7,368 bases of DNA. Source: Coleofasciculus sp. S288. GTDB lineage: Bacteria; Cyanobacteriota; Cyanobacteriia; Cyanobacteriales; Coleofasciculaceae. The stretch lies in the NCBI GenBank assembly GCA_020216575.1, contig JAIUYC010000164.1, positions 1 through 7,368 of the forward strand. Reading direction: 5' to 3'. Each line of letters starts with the position of its first letter. The first letter of the stretch is position 1. The translations under genes were made by a program, and so were the position numbers. Shown piece by piece: positions 6,174 through 7,368 of the stretch. The notes below the pieces were generated by a model that saw nothing but the letters and a program-made list of their open reading frames with translations, had not been told where the DNA came from and did no database searches.

Positions 6174-7368
6174 ATGCAGAATAAACAACTATCTTCAAAA
6201 CAGCATTTAAAAACTGAAATTATTGAAGTTGAACAACTAACAGTTGCACCCATATTAGTCGAAATCGGCAATCCTAGACTGTGTCCTCAAAATACGCAAC
6301 AGCAGGAACTTCTCTTTATTGAAATTGGTGATGGTTTGTGGGACTGGAATTTGCAAACGAATACGGTTTACTTTTCGTCGTCCTGGAAAACCATGCTGGG
6401 TTACCAGGAGTCTGAAATTGGTGACAGCCCCATCGAATGGTTGCACCGAATACATCCTGATGACGTTGAAAAAGTCAGAGCAGAACTGACAGCTCATTTT
6501 GCCGGACATACGTCCCAGCTCAAGAATGAGCACCGAATCTTGCATAAAGATGGTATCTATCGCTGGATGCGCTCTCAAGCATGTGTGGGTCGAGATTGTG
6601 AAGGCAAACTTTCCCATTTAGTGGGATTCCAAACCGACATTACCGCGTACAGGCAAGCTGTAGCAGACTTGTGTCAAGGTGAAAACCAATTTCGTGCCAT
6701 TGCTGAAGCTCTCCCCTTCCCAGCCTTCGTTGCTACTGGACCGAAGGGTTTTATCCTTTATGTCAATCAAAGCTATGCTAAAGCACCGTTCAATTCTCCA
6801 TTGGGGTTGTCGGCCGATGAGTTGCTCGGTTATAAAGCCGTTGACTTTCTCTACAACTCAGCCGACCAACAGGTTTTAGAGAATTTCCTTGTGAAAGATG
6901 GCTATATTAGTCACTACGAACTCCCGATAAAACGAGCAGATGGACGGCGAATCTGGATCGATTTGTCCATGCAACCTTTAACAGGACGCGATCGCAATTT
7001 GTTTCTTGCTTACTTCTTCGATATTACCAAGCGCAAAAACTCGGAGGCTGAACTCCATCAAATGCTCAAACAGTTAAAATCGATCCGGCATTTCCTGATC
7101 GAGGACAACAGCGACGAAGGATTACCAACCCTGTCCCGACCTTCTCTGACAAAGGTTTTCCGCTTCATCGAAACCAACTATCAAAATCCAATTGGACTCA
7201 AAGAAGTAGCACAAGCAGTCGGCTACTCTGCTGCTTATTTGACGAATCTAGTGCAGCAAGAAACGGGACGAACGGTAAACCAATGGATTGCCGAGTACCG
7301 CATGACAGAGGCACGCCTGTTGCTGCTTAAGACCAACCAATCAGTGACTCAAATTGCCGTGGCTGTAG
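6174..7368 (+). CDS. PAS-PAS-AraC transcriptional regulator (first 398 residues, cut by window edge)
   Basis: The frame is open from ATG 6174 to the edge, which falls one base into the next codon. After about 45 unstructured residues comes a first PAS domain (about 46-158) with GDGLWDWN, FSSSWKTMLGY, HPDD, HRILHKDGIYRWM and a closing GFQTDIT, as in PAS_3-type sensors. A second PAS (about 170-287) ends in IKRADGRRIWIDLSM and YFFDITKRK. From residue 325 an AraC-type DNA-binding domain starts (LTKVFRFIETNYQNPIGLKEVA, written here to show the first helix), with its first helix-turn-helix AQAVGYSAAYLTNLVQQETG and the start of the second, SVTQIAVA. It lacks membrane segments and a kinase domain, so it should sense a soluble ligand or redox state directly. 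No strong ribosome binding site is seen; this is the first in-frame ATG. It may control the lanthipeptide genes, by position only. Confidence 0.9.
   Translation, partial: MQNKQLSSKQHLKTEIIEVEQLTVAPILVEIGNPRLCPQNTQQQELLFIEIGDGLWDWNLQTNTVYFSSSWKTMLGYQESEIGDSPIEWLHRIHPDDVEKVRAELTAHFAGHTSQLKNEHRILHKDGIYRWMRSQACVGRDCEGKLSHLVGFQTDITAYRQAVADLCQGENQFRAIAEALPFPAFVATGPKGFILYVNQSYAKAPFNSPLGLSADELLGYKAVDFLYNSADQQVLENFLVKDGYISHYELPIKRADGRRIWIDLSMQPLTGRDRNLFLAYFFDITKRKNSEAELHQMLKQLKSIRHFLIEDNSDEGLPTLSRPSLTKVFRFIETNYQNPIGLKEVAQAVGYSAAYLTNLVQQETGRTVNQWIAEYRMTEARLLLLKTNQSVTQIAVAV

Overview
The window looks like a filamentous-type cyanobacterial chromosome carrying a class II lanthipeptide (RiPP) biosynthesis locus. 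The cyanobacterial call rests on eight perfect copies of the HIP1 octamer GCGATCGC (starting at 250, 578, 1089, 1137, 2358, 4647, 5302 and 6988), on short G-rich tandem repeats and a REP-like hairpin of types common in cyanobacteria, and on the gene families present. The species cannot be named from sequence alone.

Layout. Positions 2588 down to 1 (minus strand) hold the first 862 codons of a LanM lanthipeptide synthetase, open throughout and cut by the left window edge inside its cyclase domain. A 461-bp AT-rich divergent intergenic region (2589-3049) holds repeat structures that could be operators. On the plus strand follows a 193-aa precursor (3050-3631) with two tandem NHLP-type leader domains, a double-glycine cleavage site and a 42-aa glycine-rich core with one cysteine. 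A 230-bp spacer with two hairpins and a 9-bp tandem repeat leads to three tightly packed tailoring genes: an aspartyl/asparaginyl beta-hydroxylase family protein (3862-4401), a second, unrelated putative 2OG-Fe(II) oxygenase (4394-5143) and a tandem-GNAT acyltransferase (5152-6027). Last comes a PAS-PAS-AraC regulator (from 6174), cut by the right edge after 398 codons.

Likely joint working (inference). LanM would recognise the leader, dehydrate Ser/Thr in the core and close at most one thioether ring on the single Cys. The oxygenases and the GNAT protein would add further modifications, a protease would cut after Gly-Gly, and the PAS/AraC protein may tune expression. No transporter or protease lies in the window.

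The most unusual points are the duplicated leader, a core built on four GG pairs at exact 4-residue spacing, the absence of any Asp or Asn in that core despite an adjacent Asp/Asn-hydroxylase-family enzyme, a core lysine directly after the cleavage site next to a GNAT gene, and a tandem DNA repeat that sits in frame inside lanM.
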